From positions 124,001 to 188,000 of the forward strand of contig CBDAKK010000002.1 of NCBI GenBank assembly GCA_965196605.1: a stretch of 64,000 bases of DNA, in the 5' to 3' direction. Within the stretch, counting starts at the first letter, position 1. Each line of letters starts with the position of its first letter. Of the stretch, positions 46,220-55,450 are shown piece after piece. The notes beneath the pieces are model-generated. The model saw only the letters and a list, made by a program, of their open reading frames with translations, searched no databases and was not told the DNA's origin. Source of the stretch: CBDAKK01 sp965196605. Its GTDB lineage: Bacteria > Spirochaetota > Spirochaetia > WTKD01 > G963693115. The position numbers and the translations under genes were made by a program.

Positions 46220-47103
46220 TTTGTAGGGGCAAGCCCCCACGCCCCCCTTTGAGTAAGACGCCTATCTGCGCTATGCGCGAGTAGGCTGCACGCCATGTGT
46301 GTTTTGCTTGGGCAGTCTTGTATGTATGCCTGTGGCGGCTAAGGCACTAGCGCAGCGTGCAAAATCTTCGGATAGCTGTACTTTCTTTCTTTTCTTTTTG
46401 TGCGACGCAAAAAGAAAAGAAAGAAGAGTACCAAAGAAAGTCGAGAGCCGAAGGCGAACGGATGCAAACAGCTAATAGCGGAACGTAGTGAAGCAAAGAT
46501 GTTACTTGCATCAAAGAAAAAGCCGCTGTGGGGGCACGCCCCCACACCCCCAAGTATTAAGTTAACCCTTCTTGTACCGTCTGTGGCACGGGCATCGTTG
46601 ATTCTCACTTTCAACTCTGATGCAAGTTTCATACTTGGGCACAGTATCTATGTTATTACTGCTTTAGCTCACAGGATGTTTTTCTTTGATGCAAGCTCCA
46701 TGTTTGCACCGCACAGCGGTGCTTATGCAATAGTTTACATCCCCTCGCTTCGCTCGTGAGCGTCGCAAAAAAGTCGAGAGCGCTGAAAAGCGCGACGCCC
46801 GTGCCACGGACGGCACGCATAGGGCGCCAAGGATGGTACGGGTGCTGACATTCAGATTGCGGAGCGCAGCGGTCGCTCGCCCCATGGACGGGGCAAATAA
46901 GAGCGCCATGGACGGTGCAGAAATGGAGTACTCGCACCAAAGAAAGAAAGTACGGCTACTATAGGCATGAGCATATAACAACTGGCGTCTTAGCCGCACA
47001 AGGCGTTCACAAAAACCAGCGTCAGCTACAACACAGAAAGACGCGCGGAGTGTAAATAGACGTGATATCTCAAGGGGGGTGTGGGGGCAGCTCCCCCACA
47101 AAA
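46220..47103. repeat. Intergenic cassette 4, bounded by inverted G/C hairpins
   Basis: The left hairpin (46220-46240, TGTAGGGG...CCCCCAC) begins 22 bases past the stop of RND copy 1. The right hairpin (47080-47103) abuts the decayed remnants of an RND/adaptor pair. Inside are a plus-oriented composite element to about 46430 with a long AT-rich inverted repeat (about 46385-46425), a second internal hairpin at 46527-46550 followed by the aagtattaag-type module, and a reverse composite element (46930-47103). No gene seen. Confidence 0.75.
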
Positions 47104-47106
47104 GCA

Positions 47107-47275
47107 AAGCGCACACAGCACAATAGCCACACCCACAAACTAGCGTAAGCCTTAAAATAAAAAGTGTAACCCTGCGCTTTTTTTGACAAACCCATTGCAC
47201 CATCAAACTACTGTCGTTGTGTTAAAACCAGACAGACTGAGGCAAGCCATAGCCGCGTCTGTCTTTGAAGAATAG
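47107..47275 (+). pseudogene. 3'-end remnants of an RND pump gene and of an adaptor gene
   Basis: Positions about 47110-47156 resemble the last 47 bases of RND copy 1 (GTVAVPTDYLKR region), with indels. Positions 47185-47275 match the last 30 codons of the adaptor gene (ending SVFEE-stop, versus AVFEE-stop in the intact gene) with a one-base deletion. The remnants show that a full adaptor-RND unit was duplicated here and then lost most of the adaptor. The spacing from the remnant stop to RND copy 2 matches that at copy 1. Confidence 0.8.
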
Positions 47276-47302
47276 AAATGATATATCACAAGGAGCCCCT
47301 TT

Positions 47303-50300
47303 ATGGCCTTAGTTTCCACGCTAGTAAAAAGACCAGTAACCGTATTTATTATCTTCATCATCCTCATGGGCTTTGGCATTTTTGTCTCCTTAAGCCTTAA
47401 TGTTGAACTCCTACCTAACGTAGAAATTCCATTTGTATATGTAAGCACAAGCTATGGCAGTGCAGGACCACAAGAAATAGAAGACGTCATTACCAAACCA
47501 GTAGAGGGCGCCATTCTCCGCACAAAGAACATTAAAAAAATGTCATCTATCTCAAGTGAAGGACACAGCGGTATTGAGATTGAGTTTAACTACGGCACCT
47601 CACTTAAGGAAAACGTCAACAACATCCGCGATAAACTCCATGGAATTGCTTCCATCCTACCCAAGGGCGCAACAACACCGCAAATCTATCAATACAAGCC
47701 CAGCTCCATTCCCGTTGTTGAGCTTGCCGTCTCTGGCAATAGGTCTTCTGATGAAGTACGGCAAGTCTTAGAAGATGGCTTAAAAACTGTCTTTGAAGAC
47801 GTAGACGGCGTTGCTGCCGTTTCGTTTTATGGTGGGCAAGTAAGCAAGGTATTTGTAGATGTAAGTTTGTATAAGTTAAAAGAGTTTGGCATAAGCCTCT
47901 CCGATGTAGAAGGCGCAATAGCCACGCGAAGCATTAAAAGATCCCTTGGTTCCATAAACGGCGACCTACAGAAAATAGAGCTGTTCCTCAACGCCAAGTA
48001 CAAAAACGTGGAAGAACTCCGCAGCACCATTGTTGCCAAAATTACAGAAGCGGACAAAAGCATTTCGCACATACGCCTCCAAGACGTCGCGCAAGTATAC
48101 AAGGGATACGACAAGGAAACTTCACAATACCGCTTCTTAGGCGACAAGCAAGTAGTCATGGTAATCTTTCAAAAAAGAAGCGGAGAGAACATCGTCAAGG
48201 TTTCCGACAACATCATCAATTCCATAGAACACTTTAAGAGAAACGCTCCCCCCGACTTTGAATTTACTGTTGTAAGAGACAACTCCCAGTACGTACGCCA
48301 AAACCTCCGCAATATCTCAACAGCAATTATAAGCGGGGGCATCCTCGCAATCATAGTGCTCATCATATTCCTCCGCAACCTCGCTTCCGTCTTCGTCATT
48401 GCCATTGCCATTCCATCCGCAGTCGTAATAACGCTTATGATCATGTACTTCCTCAACACCTCGCTTAACATCATGACACTCGCGGGACTTGCCCTCGGCA
48501 TAGGCATGCTCGTTGACAACGCAATAGTCGTCCTTGAAAACATCTACACCAAACGAATGAATGGAGTACGCCTCCTTGCCGCCTCTGAGTTTGGAGCAGT
48601 GGAAATGACACGCTCCATCCTTGCCTCCACACTTACCACCATCATGGTCTTTCTCCCCATGATTCTCTTCAAAAGCCAACTTGGCTACATCGTTGCATTC
48701 TTCCTCAACCTCTCGCTCGTCGTGGTAACATCGCTCATAGCCTCCTTCGTCATAGCAGCCTTCCTCGTCCCCGTAATGACCAGCAACTACATACCCATAC
48801 ACCCCTTGCACCACAAAGGCTTAATGAAAAAGTTTGACCAACTCTTTGAGGGAATTATTGGCAGCATAAGCCGCGTATACATTCGCATGATGAAATACAT
48901 GATGCCACGAAGAAAGCGCTTCATAGCACTCATTTTCTCCTTAAGCCTCATCATACCCATATTCTTTGGACGCGGCTTAGACTTTCAGATAATGCCCTAC
49001 TTCAAGCAAAGAAACTTTGATATATACTTTGATTTTCCATCAGGCACCAAGGCAGACGCAGTACTTGCAACCTTAAGAGACGCACATGCAAAAATGCAAC
49101 CACGCATACCCGACTTGAACTTCTTCCTCATAACAGCAAGCGCAGGCTCAGGGAACATATCGTACACCCTCAACAAGGCCATTGATGCAAAAGACATCTA
49201 CGCTATAAAAAAAGACCTTGCGCCCCTCATACGCGGCTACACGGGTGTAGAAACCTCCATACGTCCACGCCAAGGTGGCGGTGGCGGCGGCGGTGGCGGC
49301 ACTAGCATGGGCATGGGACCACGCGTCTCTTTGGAACTCAAGGCAAGCAATTACCAAGCCCTCCTCGACACTGCAGAGCTATTTAAGCGCACCTTAGAAA
49401 ACTCCCCAAACTTTGACGAGGTTACAAGCAATGCAAACCTTTCCGACAATGTGCAATACAGCTTACAAATAGACACAGGCAAGGCAGAACTTTACGGCGT
49501 GAGCATAGCAAGCATTTCACAAGCAGTCTCAAACGCCATGTACGGAAGTAGCGCAGCCAAGTTTGAAGACGGCGCAAAGGAACGCGACATATCCCTAGGG
49601 CTGAGAAAAGAAGACAGGGAGCAACTAGACATACTCAATCAACTAGACGTCAAAAACGCCAAAGGCGCACTGGTACCCATAAGCAACTTCATCACCTTAA
49701 TCCCCTCAAAGTCAGTCTCTAGCATCCACAGAAAAGACGGAAAGCGCGCCATAAGCCTAACCGCCACCATGCCCATTACCATGAACTTAAGTGACGGCGT
49801 AGCCAAAGCAGAGGCTCTACTACGCAGTGTCCCCAAAAACGCAGGCGTAACCTACGCACTCTCAGGCCAATATAAAGAACAACAAAAAAACATACGCACC
49901 ATGCTCAGCATCATCATCATAGCCATAGTCTTTGTGTTTGGAGTCATGGCAAGCCAGTTTGAATCCCTCCTCGACCCCTTCATCATCATGTTTACCATAC
50001 CCCTCACGCTTTCAGGCGTATTTACCCTCCACAAAATCATAGAACTAGCCTTAAGCGCATTCAGCCTTGTGGGCATAGTGGTACTCATTGGCGTAGCAGT
50101 CAACCACGGCATAGTCATGGTGGACTACATGAACCTCCTGCGCAAACGCGACATCCCGCTTTTTGATGCGGTAGTACAAGGCGCCTCCAGCAGACTCCTC
50201 CCCATTCTCATGACAAGCTGCACCACCATATTCGGCCTCTTCCCCACAGCCTTTTTCAACTTTGCAGGCTCCGAACTCATTCGCCCCATAGCAACCACCA

Positions 50301-50455
50301 TAGTAGGCGGCTTAAGCAGCTCCGTCCTGCTCTCACTCCTGCTCGTCCCCCTGCTCTATTACTCCTTCTCGCGCATAGAAGAAAAACGCGCCCAAAAGAA
50401 AGCCCAAAAAAAAGCCGCTGTGGGGGATACCCCCACCCCCCCGCGTATTCAGTGA
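47303..50455 (+). CDS. RND family efflux pump inner-membrane protein, copy 2
   Basis: The 1050-residue protein is a close paralogue of copy 1, with the same HAE-type topology, the TM4 GIGMLVDNAIVVLENI motif and the TM10 GVAVNHGIVMVDYMNLLRKR. Long blocks (for example around 48000-48150 and 48770-48950) are almost identical to copy 1 at DNA level. Differences cluster in the periplasmic porter and docking regions, consistent with altered substrate range or gene conversion elsewhere. The glycine loop is longer (RQGGGGGGGGGTSMGM). The last 12 residues (VGDTPTPPRIQ) are encoded by a cassette hairpin, replacing the original tail. It has its own AAGGAG site but no intact adaptor upstream, so it may share the one at 41946. 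Confidence 0.94.
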   Translation: MALVSTLVKRPVTVFIIFIILMGFGIFVSLSLNVELLPNVEIPFVYVSTSYGSAGPQEIEDVITKPVEGAILRTKNIKKMSSISSEGHSGIEIEFNYGTSLKENVNNIRDKLHGIASILPKGATTPQIYQYKPSSIPVVELAVSGNRSSDEVRQVLEDGLKTVFEDVDGVAAVSFYGGQVSKVFVDVSLYKLKEFGISLSDVEGAIATRSIKRSLGSINGDLQKIELFLNAKYKNVEELRSTIVAKITEADKSISHIRLQDVAQVYKGYDKETSQYRFLGDKQVVMVIFQKRSGENIVKVSDNIINSIEHFKRNAPPDFEFTVVRDNSQYVRQNLRNISTAIISGGILAIIVLIIFLRNLASVFVIAIAIPSAVVITLMIMYFLNTSLNIMTLAGLALGIGMLVDNAIVVLENIYTKRMNGVRLLAASEFGAVEMTRSILASTLTTIMVFLPMILFKSQLGYIVAFFLNLSLVVVTSLIASFVIAAFLVPVMTSNYIPIHPLHHKGLMKKFDQLFEGIIGSISRVYIRMMKYMMPRRKRFIALIFSLSLIIPIFFGRGLDFQIMPYFKQRNFDIYFDFPSGTKADAVLATLRDAHAKMQPRIPDLNFFLITASAGSGNISYTLNKAIDAKDIYAIKKDLAPLIRGYTGVETSIRPRQGGGGGGGGGTSMGMGPRVSLELKASNYQALLDTAELFKRTLENSPNFDEVTSNANLSDNVQYSLQIDTGKAELYGVSIASISQAVSNAMYGSSAAKFEDGAKERDISLGLRKEDREQLDILNQLDVKNAKGALVPISNFITLIPSKSVSSIHRKDGKRAISLTATMPITMNLSDGVAKAEALLRSVPKNAGVTYALSGQYKEQQKNIRTMLSIIIIAIVFVFGVMASQFESLLDPFIIMFTIPLTLSGVFTLHKIIELALSAFSLVGIVVLIGVAVNHGIVMVDYMNLLRKRDIPLFDAVVQGASSRLLPILMTSCTTIFGLFPTAFFNFAGSELIRPIATTIVGGLSSSVLLSLLLVPLLYYSFSRIEEKRAQKKAQKKAAVGDTPTPPRIQ

Positions 50456-50874
50456 ACGTCTTTTGCGCATATGCGCGATTGTCCGTGCCATAGTTCACGC
50501 GGTATTGTGCTTTGTGTCTTGTTTTCTACGGCGTAGCCACACCCGCGTAGCTTCCTATGCCCGTTTCTTAGTCCCTATGGCGTAGCCACACCCGCGTAGC
50601 TTCCTATACCCGTGTCTTAGTCCCTATGGCGTAGCCACACAGGATGTTTTTCTTTTCTTTTTGCGTCCTCACAGCCGTGCCATGGAGGGCACGCATTGGC
50701 TGACAGGGATGTTAAAAGAAAAGAAAAAGAACGGCCGTCTGAGGCATCATCGTATTGCGTCACGCGTCTTGGCAACCCACAGCGTGCACACACACCGCGT
50801 GAGCTACAAAACAGACGCTCGCGCGGAGCGCAAAACGAAGAGCAGTGGGGGGGTGGGGGCTTGCCCTCACAAAA
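50419..50874. repeat. Intergenic cassette 5, bounded by inverted G/C hairpins
   Basis: The left hairpin (50419-50436, TGTGGGGG-ATA-CCCCCA) lies inside the 3' end of RND copy 2; the right one (about 50853-50874) contains the purB stop codon. Inside are two tandem copies of the ggcgtagccacacccgcgta unit (about 50530-50645) and a reverse composite element. No gene seen. Confidence 0.72.
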
Positions 50875-52273
50875 GCAACGCTTTGTGCCGTTCCACTATG
50901 GCGCGGCTCCGCTCAACCGCGCAACCCGTGTAGTGCGCAGGCTCTCGCAAAAACTCAGCAGCAGCGGGCAAGCGCAACCTTGCAAGCCGCGCCTCCAAGG
51001 CATGCCACACTCCCTCTTGCTCTTGCAGCACCTCTAGCAAACGCTTGCCCTGCTCCTCCGCGCGCAACACCGAGCTACGCACAATCTCGTGCCCATTGTT
51101 CTCACCCTCCAGCGCCAACAAGACATACACAGCCTCGGCAAACAAACTCTCACCCGCATGCGCTATATTACGCCGCAAGTTTTCCTCGTCCACCCTCAAG
51201 CCCGCCAGCACCTTGCGTGTACGCTCCGCCGCCGCCGCAAAGCCCGCAATGTACTCCACCACAAAACGCAAAGACGCAGAGTTGGTAAGGTCGCGCTGAT
51301 GCTCCGATATCTGGTCGAGATAAAAGGTCATGACGCGCGGCGCATAGGCCTTGTACAAACTCTTGATATGCTCACTATTCCACGGGTTACGCTTCTGCGG
51401 CATGGTCGAAGAACCAACCTGATGCGCATCAAAATACTCGTACACCTCACCTATCTCCGAACGCTGCAAGTTGCGCAAGTCATCACTCAAATTAGCCAGC
51501 ACCCCAAAGGCAGTGTTAAACTCCAGCAACAAACGCAACTGCGCCTCAGGCGCCGCAATCTGACTAGAATACTCCGCGGGAATGAGACCCAAACGCTCCA
51601 AGTGCCGCCTCTCAAGCTCCAGCGCATTGGGCGCAATGAGACTCAAGGCATTATAAGCACCCACCGCCCCCGACAACTTGCCCGTAAGCGCACCTATACG
51701 CGTGCGTATCTCCCCTATACACGCACCCAACCTACTCACGTACTCCGCAAAGGTGTGCCCCAGCGTTATAGGCACGGCATACTGCCCATGCGTCCTCCCC
51801 ACCTGTGGCGTCTCCATGTGCGCCTCCGCAAGGCGTATCAGCTCACGCTGCACACCCACCAAGGTAGGCAACACCACGTGCAAACTCACGTCACGCAGGC
51901 GCATAGCCCACGCAGTATCCGTTATATCAAAAGACGTAGCCCCCAAGTGAATATACGGCGCAACAGAGGCAGGCACATAACGCTTCAGCACATTCACAAC
52001 CGCGCGTATATTATGCTTCGTCTTCTCCTCCTCCGCGTACACCTCAGCAGCCACCATACGCCGCGCACCCTCGCGCGCCGCCGCAACATCAGCCGCCGCA
52101 ACACCAAAACACTCCGCCAAAGTCTCAAGCAAACCCAGCTCCACCTCCACACAATACCGCACATTCGCATCCTCGCTCAAGTACCCCTCCAAGCGCTCAA
52201 ACAACTCCCTGTTCGCAAAATAATAGCGATGATCCAAAGGCGACAATAACCCAAACCTATAATTATCATTCAT
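50867..52273 (-). CDS. purB: Adenylosuccinate lyase
   Basis: PurB cleaves SAICAR and adenylosuccinate, releasing fumarate, in purine synthesis and AMP formation. The 468-residue protein has the fumarase/aspartase signature GSSTMPQKRNPWNSEHI, the RTHGQYAVPITLGH segment with the catalytic His, and HLGATSFDITDTA. The final codons and TGA lie in the right hairpin of cassette 5, so the C-terminus (LLL) is cassette-derived. No ribosome site precedes the ATG; a TACAAT sits directly upstream, so the mRNA may be leaderless. The coding sequence is rich in GC and Ala codons compared with the RND genes. Confidence 0.95.
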   Translation of the reverse strand: MNDNYRFGLLSPLDHRYYFANRELFERLEGYLSEDANVRYCVEVELGLLETLAECFGVAAADVAAAREGARRMVAAEVYAEEEKTKHNIRAVVNVLKRYVPASVAPYIHLGATSFDITDTAWAMRLRDVSLHVVLPTLVGVQRELIRLAEAHMETPQVGRTHGQYAVPITLGHTFAEYVSRLGACIGEIRTRIGALTGKLSGAVGAYNALSLIAPNALELERRHLERLGLIPAEYSSQIAAPEAQLRLLLEFNTAFGVLANLSDDLRNLQRSEIGEVYEYFDAHQVGSSTMPQKRNPWNSEHIKSLYKAYAPRVMTFYLDQISEHQRDLTNSASLRFVVEYIAGFAAAAERTRKVLAGLRVDEENLRRNIAHAGESLFAEAVYVLLALEGENNGHEIVRSSVLRAEEQGKRLLEVLQEQEGVWHALEARLARLRLPAAAEFLREPAHYTGCAVERSRAIVERHKALLL

Positions 52274-52320
52274 GGCTTTTATTGTAGCCTAAGGGGGGCA
52301 CACATGCCCGTCCGCCGCCC

Positions 52321-52688
52321 TTTGTGGGGGCAGCACGCCCCCACACCCCCCGTTTAGTAAGACGCCTCTTTGCGCTTACGCGCGGGCATCTGTTTTGTAG
52401 CTCACGCTAATCTTGTATGAACTTTTCTGCGGCTAAGACGCTAGCGCGGTATGCTAAGTCTTCGGATAGCTGTACTTTCTTTTCTCTTTTTTATGGATGT
52501 AAAAAAGAGAAAAGAAAGTACCAAAGAAAAGAGAAAAAAGCCTCCTGTGTGCTAAAGCAGTAATAACCTAGATACTGTGCGCAATTATTGCAAAGCATCA
52601 AAACACAAGCATAGCGATAACCATGCCACGCACGGCGCAAGAAGCTTTTGCTTAATACTTGGGGGTGTGGGGGCGTGCCCCCACAAAA
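52321..52688. repeat. Intergenic cassette 6, the shortest, bounded by inverted G/C hairpins
   Basis: The left hairpin (52322-52345) is followed by the fullest plus-oriented composite element: gtaagacgcc, tgcgcttacgcgcg, tgtatgaacttttctgcgg, tcttcggatagctgtac, then AT-rich inverted arms (about 52471-52517). The right hairpin (52666-52688) ends one base before the stop codon of the kelch gene and is followed inward by the cttaatacttgggg module and tgctaaagcagtaataac. No gene seen. Confidence 0.78.
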
Positions 52689-52689
52689 G

Positions 52690-54921
52690 TCACCTCAGGC
52701 GCTCCCACACTTTCACGGTGTAATTCACGGGGCGGAATTCATTTTTGGTATGCGGCGAACCCCAATTGCGGGAGGCATTAATGTCTATAGTTCTCCAAAG
52801 ATAACCTGCTTTGGCATAGTTTGTTCCATTGGAACCGCCAATAGTTTGAACAGCGTGTTTGCCATGATCGGAAAATGCCCCAAAAGAACCATACACATTC
52901 CTCCCCGCGTCTAGTTGGGGGTTACTTTGGCTTTTGAAGTTTTGTGCAGTGTCTGCTTGGTAACCTTTACCCTCCGCGCGGAAAAAGCAGCCGGCGTAGT
53001 TGTTGCTTACGTTTTTCCACTGCATGGTGTTGGCGGGGAGGGTGTTGTCAGGGGCGCTTACTTCCTTGCCGCCCCATATTTGTTGTGGGCTTTTGTGTTT
53101 GGGGAATTGTACGTAGATGAAGCCCACGGGTACGGCGGCGTTGAGGGCGTCTTGTTTGGCTTGTTGTACCCCTTGGGCAGCTTCTGTCTTGGCCTTGTTT
53201 ATTTCCCCCAGTAGCTGCGCGCGCAGGGCGTCTAGCTTGGCTTTGTTCAGGCTTAAAGCGTCTTGCACCTCCGCCTCGTTGGTGGCTATGCCGCGTCCGT
53301 CTATTTCCCACTGCCCGCTCTCTTCAGCGTAGGCAAGCACGCTCTGCCCCGCGCTGCCGCGCTCCACGCGCAGGCCCGCCACGCGCTTCTCCTTTGTAAC
53401 GCGCTCCTCCTTCAGCGCGTAGTTGTGCCAGTCCACGCCGTCCGTGCTGCTCCACACATCCGCCACATGACCATTGTCAGTGTCGCCCCCTATGACCCAC
53501 ATTTTGTTGTTAAAAACCACCGCTTGGTGACTACTGCGTGGGCTAAAGGCCGCCGCCCACGCCTCACGTTGCCAGTTTATTCCGTCCCGCGTAGACCACA
53601 CGTCGCCTGTTTTACCATTCTTAGTGTTGCCCCCTATGACCCACATTTTGTTGTCGTAGACTAGGGCTTGATGGATTTGGCGTGGGCTGAAGGCTGCGGT
53701 GTAGGGCTTGCTCCAGTTTATCCCGTCCTCGCTCCAGTACACATCATTGTTGTAGCTACTATTATTAGCGTAGCCCCCTATGAGCCAGAGCTTGCCCCCA
53801 AAGGCAAGCACTTGATGTGTGTGACGAGCAGTGAAGTTGCGATTGCCGTGATTGACCCAGCTGTTGCCATCAAAGCTCCATACGTCATTATTCACACCAC
53901 TAGTATTTGTATTACCACCAATGACCCACAGCTTTTCGGCACTGTCGCCCTGAGCTTTAAAGACCACACATTGATGGACATGACGGGCACTAAAGCGGTA
54001 GCTTGCACTGTGCTGAGTCCAGTCCTTGCCATTATCACTGTACCACACCTCGTCTGAAAAGCCATTGTGTGCAAAACCACCCAGCACCCAGAGCTTGTTT
54101 TGAAATACCACTACTTGGTGTGCGTAGCGGGGGCTGAAGCGCACCCCTTGACCCTTGTGTTCCTGCCACGTTATTCCGTCTGCCGTAGACCACACGTCGT
54201 TTTGGGAACCGAGGCCTTCACCTCCTATAACCCACAGCCGTGGCGCACTGCCCGCGGGGGCAAAGACTGCGCATCGGTGGTGGTAACGGGCGCTAAAGGG
54301 CGCGGTGTAGGGCGTCTTGGTTCGCTTTATGTGCGGCACATTGGCTGTTGGCGTGCTTATGCTGCTGCTGCTTTCTCCTGCGTTGAGGGTGAGCAGGGGG
54401 CTCTTGACCCCAAAGGGCGCGCTGGTCAGGCTGGGCCAACCTCGCGCCACCTCGCGCTTAGCTAGGTCCAACACATGCTTAGCTGCGTCTTGGGGGTCGC
54501 GTAGCAGCTGCCCCAGCACAAGGTCGTCTGCTTGCGGGCTCTGCTCCAGCTGTGCCTTTGTGCTGCCACTTTGCGCCTCGTGGCGTAGCACCACGCGGTA
54601 GCCCCTGCTGTCGCTGGGCAGCTTTAAGTCTTGCGCCGCGCCCAGTTGCAGCAGCTGCCCGTCCGCGCGCAGCGCCTTACCCGCTTGCACGGTCAGCTTG
54701 TTAGCCGTGGCGTCCAGCTTCAGCTCCAAGCCCTCAAGCACGCCCTTTCCGCCCAGCGCCGCGGTGTTCTCTTTCAAGGCCTGCGCCTGCGTCTTCACAG
54801 CCTGCCAGCCCTGTGCCACTTCGCGCTTACCCAAGTCAAGCACGCCGTTTTGCAGCGTGCCGAGCACAAGGTCGTCTGCCTGTCGGTGTTGCTTGTCCTT
54901 ACTTTGTGTCCATTCCACCAC
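52690..54921 (-). CDS. Kelch-repeat, tail-fibre-like protein, 3' part after an in-frame amber codon
   Basis: This frame is the direct continuation of the gene starting at 55287; a TAG at 54961-54963 separates them. It begins with the rest of one N-terminal domain and a complete second copy (ALGGKGVLEGLELKLDATAN, then QADDLVLGQLL). Seven kelch-type repeats follow (each about 50 residues: FSARxxHQxVVFxxKLWVIGG...NDVWSS.DG.xW), a beta-propeller. Then come a coiled coil (LNKAKLDALRAQLLGEINKAK) and a C-terminal domain (VPVGFIYVQFP...RPVNYTVKVWERLR) resembling phage tail-collar/fibre tips. It could be a cell-surface or phage-derived adhesin. The 743-residue frame begins at a GTG with no ribosome site, so it is probably not made unless the amber is suppressed. 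Confidence 0.7.
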   Translation of the reverse strand: MVEWTQSKDKQHRQADDLVLGTLQNGVLDLGKREVAQGWQAVKTQAQALKENTAALGGKGVLEGLELKLDATANKLTVQAGKALRADGQLLQLGAAQDLKLPSDSRGYRVVLRHEAQSGSTKAQLEQSPQADDLVLGQLLRDPQDAAKHVLDLAKREVARGWPSLTSAPFGVKSPLLTLNAGESSSSISTPTANVPHIKRTKTPYTAPFSARYHHRCAVFAPAGSAPRLWVIGGEGLGSQNDVWSTADGITWQEHKGQGVRFSPRYAHQVVVFQNKLWVLGGFAHNGFSDEVWYSDNGKDWTQHSASYRFSARHVHQCVVFKAQGDSAEKLWVIGGNTNTSGVNNDVWSFDGNSWVNHGNRNFTARHTHQVLAFGGKLWLIGGYANNSSYNNDVYWSEDGINWSKPYTAAFSPRQIHQALVYDNKMWVIGGNTKNGKTGDVWSTRDGINWQREAWAAAFSPRSSHQAVVFNNKMWVIGGDTDNGHVADVWSSTDGVDWHNYALKEERVTKEKRVAGLRVERGSAGQSVLAYAEESGQWEIDGRGIATNEAEVQDALSLNKAKLDALRAQLLGEINKAKTEAAQGVQQAKQDALNAAVPVGFIYVQFPKHKSPQQIWGGKEVSAPDNTLPANTMQWKNVSNNYAGCFFRAEGKGYQADTAQNFKSQSNPQLDAGRNVYGSFGAFSDHGKHAVQTIGGSNGTNYAKAGYLWRTIDINASRNWGSPHTKNEFRPVNYTVKVWERLR

Positions 54922-54960
54922 CAGCGCGCTCGTCTCGTCTTGTTTTTCCGTCCACGTGTC

Positions 54961-55287
54961 CTAACCCTGTAGAGTTGTGGCGCGCTCCTGCGTCTCGGCA
55001 CTCTGGTAGCGCAACACCACGGCGTAGGCCTTGCCGTCACTGGGCGGCAGGCTTAAGTCTTGCGCCGCGCTCAGCTGTAGCAACTGCCCGTCCGAGCGCA
55101 AGCCCTTACCCGCTGTCACATTCAGCTTGTGAGCCGCACCGTCCAGCCTCAGCTCCAAGCCCTCCAGCACACCCGCACCACTCAGCGCAACGCTGCTCTC
55201 ACGCACTGCCGCCTCCGCGTTGTCCTGCAAAGCCGTAAAATCCTCAGGCATGGGAATCATACCCTCATAAAAGTTGTGTTTTCTCAT
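54961..55287 (-). CDS. Kelch/tail-fibre-like protein, 5' part truncated by amber codon
   Basis: The 108-residue product starts at 55287 (MRKHNFYEGMIPMPEDFTAL) behind AAGGAGA. It holds one N-terminal domain (GAGVLEGLELRLDGAAHKL, SDGQLLQLSAAQDLSL) that is repeated in the 3' part. TAG at 54961-54963 stops it, yet the same frame remains open for the next 757 codons with clear homologous content, so the intact gene would encode 865 residues. TAG is an ordinary stop elsewhere in the window (adaptor, msrA, mutY-like). A recent nonsense mutation or a sequencing error are the simplest readings; a switch is possible. Confidence 0.7.
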   Translation of the reverse strand: MRKHNFYEGMIPMPEDFTALQDNAEAAVRESSVALSGAGVLEGLELRLDGAAHKLNVTAGKGLRSDGQLLQLSAAQDLSLPPSDGKAYAVVLRYQSAETQERATTLQG

Positions 55288-55377
55288 AGATTCTCCTTAT
55301 TCATTTGTGCACCAAATAACCCAAGCAACCCCATAGAGGCACTTGCTTATTTAGCGTTTTGTATTTTTAACCCCTTA

Positions 55378-55407
55378 AGTATAACTCATAGTAGTAATTT
55401 AATGCAA
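55378..55407 (-). promoter_or_regulatory. Candidate promoter of the kelch/tail-fibre-like gene
   Basis: TTGCAT (55407-55402) and TATACT (55383-55378) are 18 bases apart on the minus strand, about 90 bases before the ATG at 55287. Good -10, fair -35. Confidence 0.45.
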
Positions 55408-55450
55408 GTGCTCTTTTGTTATTGTTTTTATAATAGGTTAAACAGTCTCT

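Noticed and set aside
51089..52249. 386-codon plus-strand frame opposite purB
   Set aside because: It is antisense to a complete, well-conserved purB; its Arg/Gln/His-rich composition is what a GC-rich gene gives when read backwards.
54961..54963. TAG in the kelch gene as pyrrolysine or a reassigned codon
   Set aside because: TAG ends other genes normally here (adaptor, msrA, mutY-like), and nothing nearby suggests a pyl system.
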